From NCBI GenBank assembly GCA_964420065.1, contig CAYQQK010000029.1, positions 1 to 14,283 on the forward strand: a stretch of 14,283 nucleotides of DNA, written 5' to 3'. Every line of letters starts with the position of its first letter. Position 1 is the first letter of the stretch. Below are positions 7,484 to 12,973 of this stretch, piece by piece. The translations under genes were made by a program, and so were the position numbers. The stretch comes from CAYQQK01 sp964420065. Its GTDB lineage: Bacteria > Bacillota > Dethiobacteria > DTU022. Under the pieces are notes generated by a model. It had not been told where the DNA came from. It worked only from the letters and a program-made list of their open reading frames with translations, and did not search any database.

Positions 7484-8675
7484 TGTGCTCCGTGTTTTTC
7501 GCTGGGAATTCACAAAAAATCTTAAAAGTCCTGTGTTTCTGATCACTACGCTCATGATCCCCCTGATCATGCTCCTGGCGGCCGGAATCAGTTTCTTTGC
7601 CAGTGCCAGTGTGGCCCGGGAGGAACAACAGGTGGCGGTCATCGATCAAACCGGGGAATTTTATCCCTATCTCGAATCTTACCTTGCCGCCACTTCGGTT
7701 AAAGTAACCCTGCATGGTTCCGCGCGGCAAGAAGAATTGGCCGGTCTGGTTGAAGATGGAGCATTAAACGGCTACCTGGTTTTTACCGTTGATAACCTGC
7801 AAAGCGGGTTGATCGACTACCACACCCGCGATGTTAAAGAGATGAACACGATCGTTCTTTCGGAGGCGGTCCGGGGGGCCCTCTCCCTTTACCGCATGGA
7901 AAAGATGGGGCTAACCACCGAAGAGATCGAGCTGGCTACTGCACCGATAGTTTTGCATACCCGCAGCATCAGCGGCGAGGAGGCTTCCATTACTGCGATG
8001 ATCGTTCCCTTTTTCTTTAGTATCATTTTGGTGGTGGGGGTGATGATTTCGGGGCAGGTGCTCATGTACGGAGTCCTCAAGGAAAAACGTAATCGCATCA
8101 TCGAGATCCTGCTCTCATCGGTTACTGCCCTCGACCTGCTCCTTGGCAAAATCCTTGGGTTCGGTTTGCTCGGTTTGCTACAGATCGGGATCTGGGTCAC
8201 CGTGGGACTGCTCGCCGCCGGAAGCTTCGTCAATCTTGGCGAACTGGGCCTAACCTGGAGAGAACTGGTTCCCCTCGTTATCTTCTTTGTCGGGGGCTAT
8301 CTCATGTTCGCCGCCCTTTTTGCGGTCTTGGGAGCGACGATGAAGGATGCCGAGGGAGGCAGCCAGACCCAGGGTATGGTTGTCCTGATCCCGATGATCC
8401 CCATGTTTGCTTCCGGTGCGATTCTGCTTTCACCTAATGCGGCCTGGGTGCGCATTTCCAGCTACATTCCCATCTTCACCCCCACAACGATGCTCTTGCG
8501 CATCGCCTCAACTACCCTCCCATGGTGGGAACTGGCCTCAACCTTTACCGTAATGATGTTTGGAGTAGCTTTCTTTATCCTTCTCGGGGCGCGCATTTTT
8601 AGCCGGGGCTTGCTTCAATTCGGCCGGACGGTATCCTTGAAAGAAATGGGGAAAATGATGCGCAAAAATTATTAA
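7428..8675 (+). CDS. ABC-2 type permease, NatB-like
   Basis: This is the membrane subunit of the exporter. Architecture: an N-terminal hydrophobic segment (about residues 36-60 of the longest form), a large extracytoplasmic domain of roughly 130 residues, then five or six hydrophobic segments (about 185-390). The cytoplasmic motif GVLKEKRNRIIEILLSS is the family hallmark. Two starts are possible. The ATG at 7428 gives 415 aa with a 56-base overlap and no good SD. The TTG at 7470, 8 bases after aaaaggg, gives 401 aa beginning MKWLNVLRVFRWEF and a 14-base overlap; I prefer 7470 but list the longest frame. It is co-transcribed with the ATPase. Drug, sodium or peptide export are all possible. Confidence 0.88.
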   Translation: MKSLSKPSVKRVKQLKWLNVLRVFRWEFTKNLKSPVFLITTLMIPLIMLLAAGISFFASASVAREEQQVAVIDQTGEFYPYLESYLAATSVKVTLHGSARQEELAGLVEDGALNGYLVFTVDNLQSGLIDYHTRDVKEMNTIVLSEAVRGALSLYRMEKMGLTTEEIELATAPIVLHTRSISGEEASITAMIVPFFFSIILVVGVMISGQVLMYGVLKEKRNRIIEILLSSVTALDLLLGKILGFGLLGLLQIGIWVTVGLLAAGSFVNLGELGLTWRELVPLVIFFVGGYLMFAALFAVLGATMKDAEGGSQTQGMVVLIPMIPMFASGAILLSPNAAWVRISSYIPIFTPTTMLLRIASTTLPWWELASTFTVMMFGVAFFILLGARIFSRGLLQFGRTVSLKEMGKMMRKNY

Positions 8676-8692
8676 GCGCACCGGGCGGGTTC

Positions 8693-8726
8693 TTGCAAAA
8701 CACTATTCCTCCAGCCTGTTTTGTAA
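8693..8726. repeat. Inverted repeat downstream of the ABC operon, possible weak terminator
   Basis: ttgcaaaaca (8693-8702) pairs with tgttttgtaa (8717-8726), one G-T wobble, 14-base loop. The stem is AT-rich and is not followed by a T-run, so it is only a weak terminator candidate for the ABC-2 operon. Confidence 0.4.
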
Positions 8727-8737
8727 AAGCTCCGCCC

Positions 8738-8768
8738 TTCCGGCAAAAAAGATATTCCGGCAAAAAAG
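8738..8768. repeat. Two 14-bp perfect direct repeats upstream of the tetR promoter
   Basis: ttccggcaaaaaag occurs at 8738-8751 and again at 8755-8768, start-to-start 17 bases. The second copy ends 3 bases before the -35 box, where an activator or an A-tract UP-like element would act. Confidence 0.7.
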
Positions 8769-8771
8769 TGT

Positions 8772-8799
8772 TTGACCGAGATATAGCAGATATGATAAC
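8772..8799 (+). promoter_or_regulatory. Promoter of the tetR-SDR operon
   Basis: The -35 is TTGACC (8772-8777). The -10 is GATAAC (8794-8799, spacer 16), or the overlapping TATGAT (8791-8796, spacer 13, less likely). Initiation near 8806 would place the operator palindrome at the start of the transcript. Confidence 0.55.
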
Positions 8800-8803
8800 A
8801 TCA

Positions 8804-8828
8804 GGTACATAACGACCGGTCGGTACAT
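8804..8828. promoter_or_regulatory. Probable TetR-type operator
   Basis: The perfect 10-bp palindrome cgaccggtcg (8813-8822) is flanked by a direct repeat ggtacat (8804-8810 and 8822-8828). GACCGGTC-centred palindromes are common operators for TetR-family repressors. It lies just downstream of the -10 and upstream of the tetR start, which suggests autorepression. Confidence 0.6.
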
Positions 8829-8860
8829 TGCCGATCGAAAAGTTGAGGAGCAGAAACGTT

Positions 8861-9466
8861 TTGAAACAGATAAAACGACGTGAAGGGACGCGGGCCGCCC
8901 TCCTGGAAGCTGCGGCTTCCTGTTTTGCAGCAAAAGGATACGCTGAAACCGGCGTGGCGGAGATCTGCCGGCAGGCGGCGGTCAGCAAAGGCGCTTTTTA
9001 TTATTACTTTCCCGGCAAACGGGAGATCTTTTTGAAGCTGCTTCAAGGCTGGCTGGAAAACCTGGAGGAGATGCTAACCGCTGCGGTTGAGGGTGCTTCC
9101 GATATTCCGCATAGCCTGATCGAGATGACCGCCTTGATGAAACCGGCATTGGAGGTAGACTGCCGCCAAAGGGCTATTTTCCCCGAGCTATGGGCCCGGG
9201 CCGGTCGGGATGAAGCGGTGCGCCGGGCCAGCGCGGAGAGCTATGCTCGCTACCGGGATCTCTTTGCCGGTCTGATCGAACGCGGTATCAACGAAGGAAG
9301 TTTCAGGCCGCTTGATCCCCGGGCCGGCGCCCAGGTCATCCTATCCTTGGCCAGCGGGTTGTTTCTGCAAAGTTTGGTTGATCCCCGGGGCGGCGACTGG
9401 GGAGAGGTAGCCCGGACCAGTCTTACCTTGATCTTGGAAGGGATGAAAAGGAGGCCGCTAACATGA
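8861..9466 (+). CDS. TetR/AcrR-family transcriptional regulator
   Basis: The N-terminal helix-turn-helix is clear: FAAKGYAETGVAEICRQAAV followed by SKGAFYYYFPGKREIF, the strongly conserved TetR DNA-binding segment. The C-terminal ligand and dimer domain is helical and not diagnostic. The start is set at the TTG at 8861, 10 bases after gaggag (8845-8850), giving 201 residues. An in-frame TTG at 8828 lies within the operator and has no SD. The stop overlaps the SDR start as ATGA, so the two are translationally coupled. The palindrome at 8813-8822 in its own leader implies autoregulation, and the SDR gene is the obvious co-regulated target. The ABC exporter upstream ends 185 bases before this start and has a separate promoter region, so its control by this regulator is unproven. 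Confidence 0.9.
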   Translation: MKQIKRREGTRAALLEAAASCFAAKGYAETGVAEICRQAAVSKGAFYYYFPGKREIFLKLLQGWLENLEEMLTAAVEGASDIPHSLIEMTALMKPALEVDCRQRAIFPELWARAGRDEAVRRASAESYARYRDLFAGLIERGINEGSFRPLDPRAGAQVILSLASGLFLQSLVDPRGGDWGEVARTSLTLILEGMKRRPLT

Positions 9467-10467
9467 CCACATTGGTTACAGGCGCCACGGGACATCTGGG
9501 AAATGTGCTTGTGCGGGCATTGCTGAAGCGGGGGGACACAGTGCGGGCCCTGGTTTTACCGAAAGACCGCCTGGAATCGTTGCAAGGTTTAACGCTGGAA
9601 GTTATTGTCGGCGACGTGCTCAACCCGGAGGCGGTGAGAAAAGCGATGGAGAGGGTTAAAACAGTCTACCACCTGGCGGGGATCATTTCGATCCGGCCCG
9701 GAGCGGAGCAGACAATGCACCGCGTGAACGTAGAGGGCACCCGCGCTATCACCACCGCAGCCCGTCGGGCCGGAGTGAAAAGGCTGATCCACGTCAGCTC
9801 GATTCATGCTTTCCGGCGAGAACCGCACGGGGTTATCATAGATGAAACAGTGCCTTTTGCCTCAAATAGCCCGGCCGGGTTCTACGATCGGACCAAAGTT
9901 GAAGGTACCCTGGCGGTGCTGGAGGCGGTGCGGGAAGGGCTGGATGCGGTCATCGTCTGCCCAACCGGGATCATCGGTCCTTACGACTATTATCGCTCTG
10001 AGATGGGACGGCTGCTGGAAGATTTCGCTCGCCCCAGGCCGCAGTTTCTGGTAGAGGGGGCTTTCGATTTTGTCGATGTGCGGGATGTGGCCCGGGGGTT
10101 GATCCTGGCGGCGGAAAAAGGGCGGCGTGGTGAAACGTATATTCTGGCCGGCAACCGGACCACCCTGGTGGAACTGCACCGGGAAACCCAGGCTGCGGCG
10201 GGGGTGCGTTCGTCGTTAACGGTGCTTCCGATCCGATCGGTACTTTTTTTGGCCCGCCTGGCAGAACGCTTGTTGCCGTGGTGCGTTGCCGGTACCCATT
10301 TTACCAGTTACGCCCTGCGGACAGTAACGGACAACTGCTGTTTCAGCAGCGCCAAGGCCCGCCGGGAGCTGGGCTATCGAGCACGCCCGATTGCGGAAAG
10401 TGTGACCGACTTTCTCACCTGGCAGCGGAGGCGACGGCAAAAGTTACAGCCCGTTTTTACCGGATAG
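9463..10467 (+). CDS. NAD(P)-dependent epimerase/dehydratase, extended SDR (dihydroflavonol-4-reductase-like)
   Basis: This is an extended short-chain dehydrogenase/reductase of 334 residues. The N-terminal Rossmann motif TGATGHLG (G7, G10, G13) matches the GxxGxxG of this class. YHLAGI (69-74), the catalytic Ser region VSS (111-113) and the catalytic pair Y141-x3-K145 in YDRTK are all present, so it should be active. PTGIIGPYD (about 167-175) is the usual substrate-side motif. The closest recognisable group is the dihydroflavonol 4-reductase/3-beta-HSD-like SDRs, whose bacterial members act on hopanoid, sterol-like or sugar substrates; the substrate here is unknown. Start ATG 9463 overlaps the tetR stop by 4 bases, with ggaagggatgaaaaggagg upstream. 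The C-terminus is basic. Confidence 0.88.
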   Translation: MTTLVTGATGHLGNVLVRALLKRGDTVRALVLPKDRLESLQGLTLEVIVGDVLNPEAVRKAMERVKTVYHLAGIISIRPGAEQTMHRVNVEGTRAITTAARRAGVKRLIHVSSIHAFRREPHGVIIDETVPFASNSPAGFYDRTKVEGTLAVLEAVREGLDAVIVCPTGIIGPYDYYRSEMGRLLEDFARPRPQFLVEGAFDFVDVRDVARGLILAAEKGRRGETYILAGNRTTLVELHRETQAAAGVRSSLTVLPIRSVLFLARLAERLLPWCVAGTHFTSYALRTVTDNCCFSSAKARRELGYRARPIAESVTDFLTWQRRRRQKLQPVFTG

Positions 10468-10499
10468 CAGAGCCTGGTATCATTAAAAACAGGTTCTCC

Positions 10500-10540
10500 G
10501 GAAACATTCAACCGCCCGTCCGACACTTACGGCGGTTTCC
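10500..10540 (+). terminator. Weak hairpin after the SDR gene
   Basis: aaccgcc (10510-10516) pairs with ggcggtt (10531-10537) around a 14-base loop; ggaaa (10500-10504) and ttcc (10537-10540) can extend the stem with a bulge. It is followed by only a short T-run inside the stem, so termination is tentative. The rest of 10541-10596 shows no convincing promoter, although the rubredoxin gene needs one or depends on readthrough. Confidence 0.4.
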
Positions 10541-10611
10541 AAAAGCGCTTGAGGGTAGGTCAGGAGATAAAAGTGGATAGATTCACTTATTAAATTAAAG
10601 GTGGTTTGAAA

Positions 10612-10776
10612 ATGGAGAAATGGGAATGTGACGTTTGCGGTTATGTTTATGATCCGGCTGAGGGAGATCCTGCAGCGGGAATAGCTTCGGGAACTTCTTT
10701 CGAAGCTCTGCCCGAAGACTGGGTTTGCCCGATGTGTGGTGTTGGCAAAGAGGAATTCACCAAGCTGGAGGGATAA
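10612..10776 (+). CDS. Rubredoxin (54 aa)
   Basis: This is a small one-electron carrier with a single Fe(SCys)4 centre, used in anaerobes for oxygen and peroxide detoxification and other redox reactions. The sequence begins MEKWECDVCGYVYDPAEGDP. The four ligands are C6 and C9 (CDVCGYVYD) and C39 and C42 (WVCPMCGVGKEEF), with the conserved PEDWVCPMCG segment and aromatic residues around the centre. At 54 residues it is full length for a classical rubredoxin. The SD aaaggtgg (about 10597-10604) lies 7 bases before the ATG. It is separated from the SDR gene by 144 bases and followed by a strong terminator, so it is probably transcribed alone or as the last gene of the upstream unit. The physiological partner is not in the window. 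Confidence 0.96.
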   Translation: MEKWECDVCGYVYDPAEGDPAAGIASGTSFEALPEDWVCPMCGVGKEEFTKLEG

Positions 10777-10811
10777 CAGTAGGGGCGCCGATGCCTGCAG
10801 CAAGTAAATGT

Positions 10812-10842
10812 GGGGGCAACCCAAATGGGATGCCCCTTTTTT
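10812..10842 (+). terminator. Strong intrinsic terminator after rubredoxin
   Basis: ggggca (10813-10818) pairs with tgcccc (10831-10836). An inner ccc/ggg stem closes an aaat loop (one A-A mismatch), and six T follow (10837-10842). Confidence 0.85.
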
Positions 10843-10960
10843 CGGTACCGGATCCAATCAGCACCCCCACCCTTTTTTTGACCATAGCCTTACGCAATCA
10901 AAAATGAACCAAGCTTTCTGCCGAGAAACAGATACCGGCCCGGCAGCGCACCTGTGCGAA

Positions 10961-10988
10961 ACAAAAAGCCTTACCTGGGTAAGGCTTT
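10961..10988 (-). terminator. Intrinsic terminator of the tRNA-Ala/tRNA-Val operon
   Basis: A perfect 10-bp stem, aaagccttac (10965-10974) with gtaaggcttt (10979-10988), has a 4-base loop. Read on the minus strand it is followed by a T-rich tract, just 3 bases beyond the 3' end of tRNA-Val(CAC). Confidence 0.85.
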
Positions 10989-10991
10989 AAA

Positions 10992-11066
10992 TGGTGGGGG
11001 CGCAGAGATTTGAACTCTGGACCTCTTGAATGTGAGTCAAGCGCTCTCCCCCTGAGCCACGCCCCC
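10992..11066 (-). tRNA. tRNA-Val(CAC)
   Basis: On the minus strand the acceptor GGGGGCG pairs perfectly with CGCCCCC, with discriminator A and encoded CCA. The anticodon stem is cttga/tcaag with loop ctcacat, so the anticodon is CAC, which reads GUG (Val). The T arm has a cagag/ctctg stem around ttcaaat. It is downstream of tRNA-Ala(CGC) by 21 bases in the same transcript. Its anticodon-arm region is almost identical to that of the Ala tRNA although the acceptor and T arms differ. Confidence 0.93.
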
Positions 11067-11087
11067 GTGTTCGGTGAAAGTTTGGCT

Positions 11088-11163
11088 TGGTGGACGTGAG
11101 GGGACTCGAACCCCTGCCCTCTTGAATGCGAGCCAAGCGCTCTCCCGACTGAGCTACACGCCC
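11088..11163 (-). tRNA. tRNA-Ala(CGC)
   Basis: On the minus strand the acceptor GGGCGTG pairs with CACGTCC. The third pair is G3-U70, the classic alanine identity element, which confirms the amino acid independently of the anticodon. The anticodon stem is cttgg/tcaag with loop ctcgcat, so the anticodon is CGC, reading GCG (Ala). Discriminator A and CCA are encoded. It is the first gene of a two-tRNA operon with tRNA-Val(CAC). Confidence 0.94.
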
Positions 11164-11174
11164 ATCTGTTGTGA

Positions 11175-11203
11175 ATTATAGCAAAAAAGAAGACTGTCCG
11201 CAA
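11175..11203 (-). promoter_or_regulatory. Promoter of the tRNA-Ala/tRNA-Val operon
   Basis: On the minus strand TTGCGG (11198-11203), a 17-base spacer and a perfect TATAAT (11175-11180) lie just upstream of the tRNA-Ala 5' end at 11163. Confidence 0.75.
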
Positions 11204-11349
11204 GGGGCCGCTGCGACGGGGCCAGCCGGCTTCCCTTTTTGCGATGCGGGTTCGGGGATGCCGGTACCGGTGACCGAGCGCATTCGCGAAATTAGCCTTC
11301 GTGAAAATTACTGAAAAGCGAAGAAAAGTAAAAAGTTGGTTATGGGAAA

Positions 11350-11445
11350 ATGAAAGCTTTACTTTCTTTACTTCTACTAGTAAAATTGGCATTAGCGGCA
11401 TTAAACCCGGCAGAAGTGTCTGACGAATGGCCCGGTTTCGTATAA
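11350..11445 (+). CDS. Possible 31-aa hydrophobic small protein (tentative)
   Basis: A short open frame begins MKALLSLLLLVKLALAALNP and ends in a polar tail of about 13 residues with EVSDEWPGFV. One hydrophobic segment (about 3-18) after a single Lys is typical of small membrane proteins or signal peptides. Against it: there is no good SD (only ggga 4 bases upstream), it lies in the gap between the divergent tRNA operon and selC, and its stop overlaps the proposed selC -10. I do not recognise a family. The rest of 11204-11349 has no gene I can support, only A-rich sequence and an imperfect inverted repeat (about 11320-11335 against 11353-11370). Confidence 0.22.
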   Translation: MKALLSLLLLVKLALAALNPAEVSDEWPGFV

Positions 11446-11446
11446 A
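11441..11446 (+). promoter_or_regulatory. Candidate -10 box of selC
   Basis: TATAAA ends 6 bases before the mature selC 5' end. The only -35-like match is ctgacg (11420-11425) with a short 15-base spacer, so this is a weak call. Confidence 0.35.
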
Positions 11447-11452
11447 AAACAT

Positions 11453-11548
11453 GGGAGTAGCTAGCGGCCTGGTGGCGCTCCTGGACTTCAAATCCAGTGG
11501 TGGGGGCAGCCCCTCCACGATGGGTTCGATTCCCATCTACTCCCGCCA
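11453..11548 (+). tRNA. selC: tRNA-Sec(UCA), selenocysteine tRNA
   Basis: This 96-nt tRNA inserts selenocysteine at UGA with SelB. Diagnostic features are an 8-bp acceptor, gggagtag (11453-11460) with ctactccc (11537-11544), discriminator G11545 and encoded CCA (11546-11548). The extended D stem can form 6 bp with a bulge and a tggt loop. The anticodon stem is ctgga/tccag with loop cttcaaa, giving anticodon TCA. The long variable arm has gtgg/ccac and gggg/cccc pairing, and the T arm has a ttcgatt loop. The 13-bp acceptor-plus-T stack and G73 match bacterial selC. It implies that the genome makes selenoproteins; selA, selB and selD are not in the window. The gene is intact on the chromosome side of the adjoining integrase region. 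Confidence 0.96.
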
Positions 11549-11637
11549 GAAAGCCGATTCTATAAGGGTTTATAGGTAAAAGGAATAAATTCCCTGGGAA
11601 TATAAAAAGGAATAAATCCAGTGGCGCTAGGAACCTT
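11549..11637. repeat. Repeat-rich segment between selC and the integrase (probable attL/arm-site region)
   Basis: The 13-bp direct repeat aaaaggaataaat occurs at 11578-11590 and 11605-11617. The interrupted palindromes ggaataaattcc and attccctgggaat overlap between them, and tataagg/tatagg repeat at 11561-11576. Such clustered repeats beside a tRNA 3' end are typical of integrase and excisionase arm-binding sites. The exact crossover site cannot be fixed without the other end of the element or an empty site. Confidence 0.5.
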
Positions 11638-11660
11638 CTCTTGTTGACATAAAACAAGGG
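11638..11660 (+). promoter_or_regulatory. Hairpin overlapping the integrase ribosome binding site
   Basis: ctcttgtt (11638-11645) can pair with aacaaggg (11653-11660), one T-G wobble, 7-base loop. The right arm includes the first five bases of the SD aaggggagg (11656-11664), so the fold could reduce integrase translation on transcripts entering from upstream. Confidence 0.4.
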
Positions 11661-11672
11661 GAGGTTTTCTTT

Positions 11673-12608
11673 TTGGGTAACGTAGCTAAAATTAAGGTTG
11701 GCGAAAAACTAAATTGGGAAAGCATCCTACAAGAATTTCTACTGTTTAAAAAGGCTGAGGGTAGAAGTGAGACCACAATCAAGGATTATAATTATCACGT
11801 AAATGCCTTTTTTAAAAAATATCCTGAAGCTGTTGATGAAGATGACCTGAATAAATACGTTTTAAAATATATGGGACAGGAAGGAATTGCCCCGGCTACA
11901 TTTAATATCAGGTTGATTTACTTACGTGCCTTTTTTAGCTACTGTGCGGATAATGGTTATCTTATTTGGAACCCATTAATGAAAATAAAAAAAAGAAAAA
12001 CCCAGGATCGGATTGTAGATATACCAGAAGAAGTTTTAAAGAAGCTATTAAAATTACCGAACAAAGAAACCTTTTGCGGTTTACGTGATTATACGCTAAT
12101 CCTTTTGACCTTTGATACGGGTATAAGACCATCGGAAGCATTTTCCTTGTTTCCTAACCATCTTAACCTGGACTATCTTCGGGTGACTATACCGGCAGAA
12201 AGCGCAAAAACAAGGCAAGAGCGGATACTGCCTATTACTGCGATTACCGCACAAACAGTAAAACAGCTTATAAATGCCCATTCCCCGGACTGGGAGGATA
12301 GTCCGATATTTTGTTCCTATACCGGTAACAAATTGGACCGGTCAAGTTGGGCCAAAAGGCTTAAAGGATATAGCCAAGAGTTAAGTTATCAAATTACCCC
12401 TTACGATTTGCGTCATGCGTTTGCCGTTATGTATTTACGTGGTGGTGGACATGCTTTTAGTCTCCAAAATACGCTGGGCCATGAAGATATGAGCATGACA
12501 AAGCGGTATGTTACAATTTCAGACAGGGATTTAAAAACAATCCATACTAAGGCAAGCCCAGTAAATACCTTGGTTAAGCCCAAGAATAAAAGAAAAAGAA
12601 AAATATAA
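11673..12608 (+). CDS. Tyrosine recombinase/integrase of the selC-associated element
   Basis: This site-specific recombinase would integrate and excise the element. The 311-residue protein has an N-terminal SAM-like core-binding domain (about 14-105) and a catalytic domain (about 115-295). Catalytic residues seen are R152 (TGIRPSEA), K179 (ESAKTRQER), R247 (PYDLRHAFA), H270 (LGHEDMSMT) and the nucleophile Y279 (KRYVTIS). The first box II residue, usually His, is Y244 here, a substitution known in some family members. The TTG start at 11673 lies 8 bases after aaggggagg. It points away from selC, 124 bases from its 3' end, as is usual for tRNA-targeting islands. The gene is much AT-richer than the core genes upstream. 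The C-terminus is a basic Lys/Arg tail. Confidence 0.95.
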   Translation: MGNVAKIKVGEKLNWESILQEFLLFKKAEGRSETTIKDYNYHVNAFFKKYPEAVDEDDLNKYVLKYMGQEGIAPATFNIRLIYLRAFFSYCADNGYLIWNPLMKIKKRKTQDRIVDIPEEVLKKLLKLPNKETFCGLRDYTLILLTFDTGIRPSEAFSLFPNHLNLDYLRVTIPAESAKTRQERILPITAITAQTVKQLINAHSPDWEDSPIFCSYTGNKLDRSSWAKRLKGYSQELSYQITPYDLRHAFAVMYLRGGGHAFSLQNTLGHEDMSMTKRYVTISDRDLKTIHTKASPVNTLVKPKNKRKRKI

Positions 12609-12617
12609 GACAAACCA

Positions 12618-12652
12618 ATCCTCTTTTGCACAGTAAGAAGGTAAGAGGGGAT
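12618..12652. terminator. Hairpin between convergent int and xis
   Basis: atcctcttt (12618-12626) pairs with agaggggat (12644-12652), with two T-G wobbles on the plus strand and a 17-base loop. Its position between two convergent stop codons suggests a bidirectional terminator, but T-runs are poor. Confidence 0.4.
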
Positions 12653-12668
12653 CGCTTTATCGTATATG

Positions 12669-12827
12669 CTATTTACCTAATAAACGATTCAATTCAGTTT
12701 CGCTAACCCGCCAGAAATGGCCGATTTTAACTCCTTTTAAACGGCCTTCCCTGATCCACCTATAGACGGTGCTAATATCAATTTTTAGCTTTCGTGCTAT
12801 CTCGTCAGGTGTAAAATATTCTTCCAT
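12669..12827 (-). CDS. Excisionase-like helix-turn-helix protein (52 aa)
   Basis: The minus-strand frame encodes a 52-residue protein starting MEEYFTPDEIARKLKIDIST. The following VYRWIREGRLKGVKIG and FWRVSETELNRLL segments match the excisionase/MerR-like winged helix (HTH_17 type) used by recombination directionality factors of integrative elements. The ATG at 12827 follows aaggggg by 9 bases. It lies head-to-tail against the integrase, with a hairpin between, and is divergent from the cargo promoter. It may set the direction of recombination and also regulate the divergent promoter region. A plain small DNA-binding regulator is the alternative, since sequence alone does not separate the two. 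Confidence 0.85.
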   Translation of the reverse strand: MEEYFTPDEIARKLKIDISTVYRWIREGRLKGVKIGHFWRVSETELNRLLGK

Positions 12828-12848
12828 GGGCCAATACCCCCTTATAGA

Positions 12849-12861
12849 TGTTATTATAACA
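12849..12861 (-). promoter_or_regulatory. xis promoter -10 embedded in a 13-bp palindrome
   Basis: tgttattataaca (12849-12861) is a perfect 6+1+6 palindrome. Read on the minus strand it contains an extended -10, TGTTATAAT, for the excisionase gene, with no good -35. A repressor bound here would block that promoter. Confidence 0.5.
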
Positions 12862-12893
12862 CAAGAATATGTTAAAGCTAAATAAAAAGACTA

Positions 12894-12922
12894 TTGACAA
12901 CCATTATTTGTCTGTATATAAT
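12894..12922 (+). promoter_or_regulatory. Consensus sigma-A promoter of the cargo genes
   Basis: TTGACA (12894-12899), a 17-base spacer and TATAAT (12917-12922) match both hexamers perfectly. Initiation is expected near 12929, giving a leader of about 45 bases to the ATG at 12974. It is divergent from the xis promoter about 40 bases away. Confidence 0.85.
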
Positions 12923-12973
12923 GGTATCAGTTAATACACAGTGTTACCACAAAAAACGAAAGGGGTTTAAAGA

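Noticed and set aside
10898..11536. Minus-strand frame of 212 codons crossing 10898-11536
   Set aside because: It runs through two tRNA genes and part of selC, so it is a chance open frame.
11644..11649. TTGACA as the -35 of the integrase promoter
   Set aside because: A -10 at the proper distance would fall at the TTG start codon after the SD, so it cannot give a leader containing that SD.
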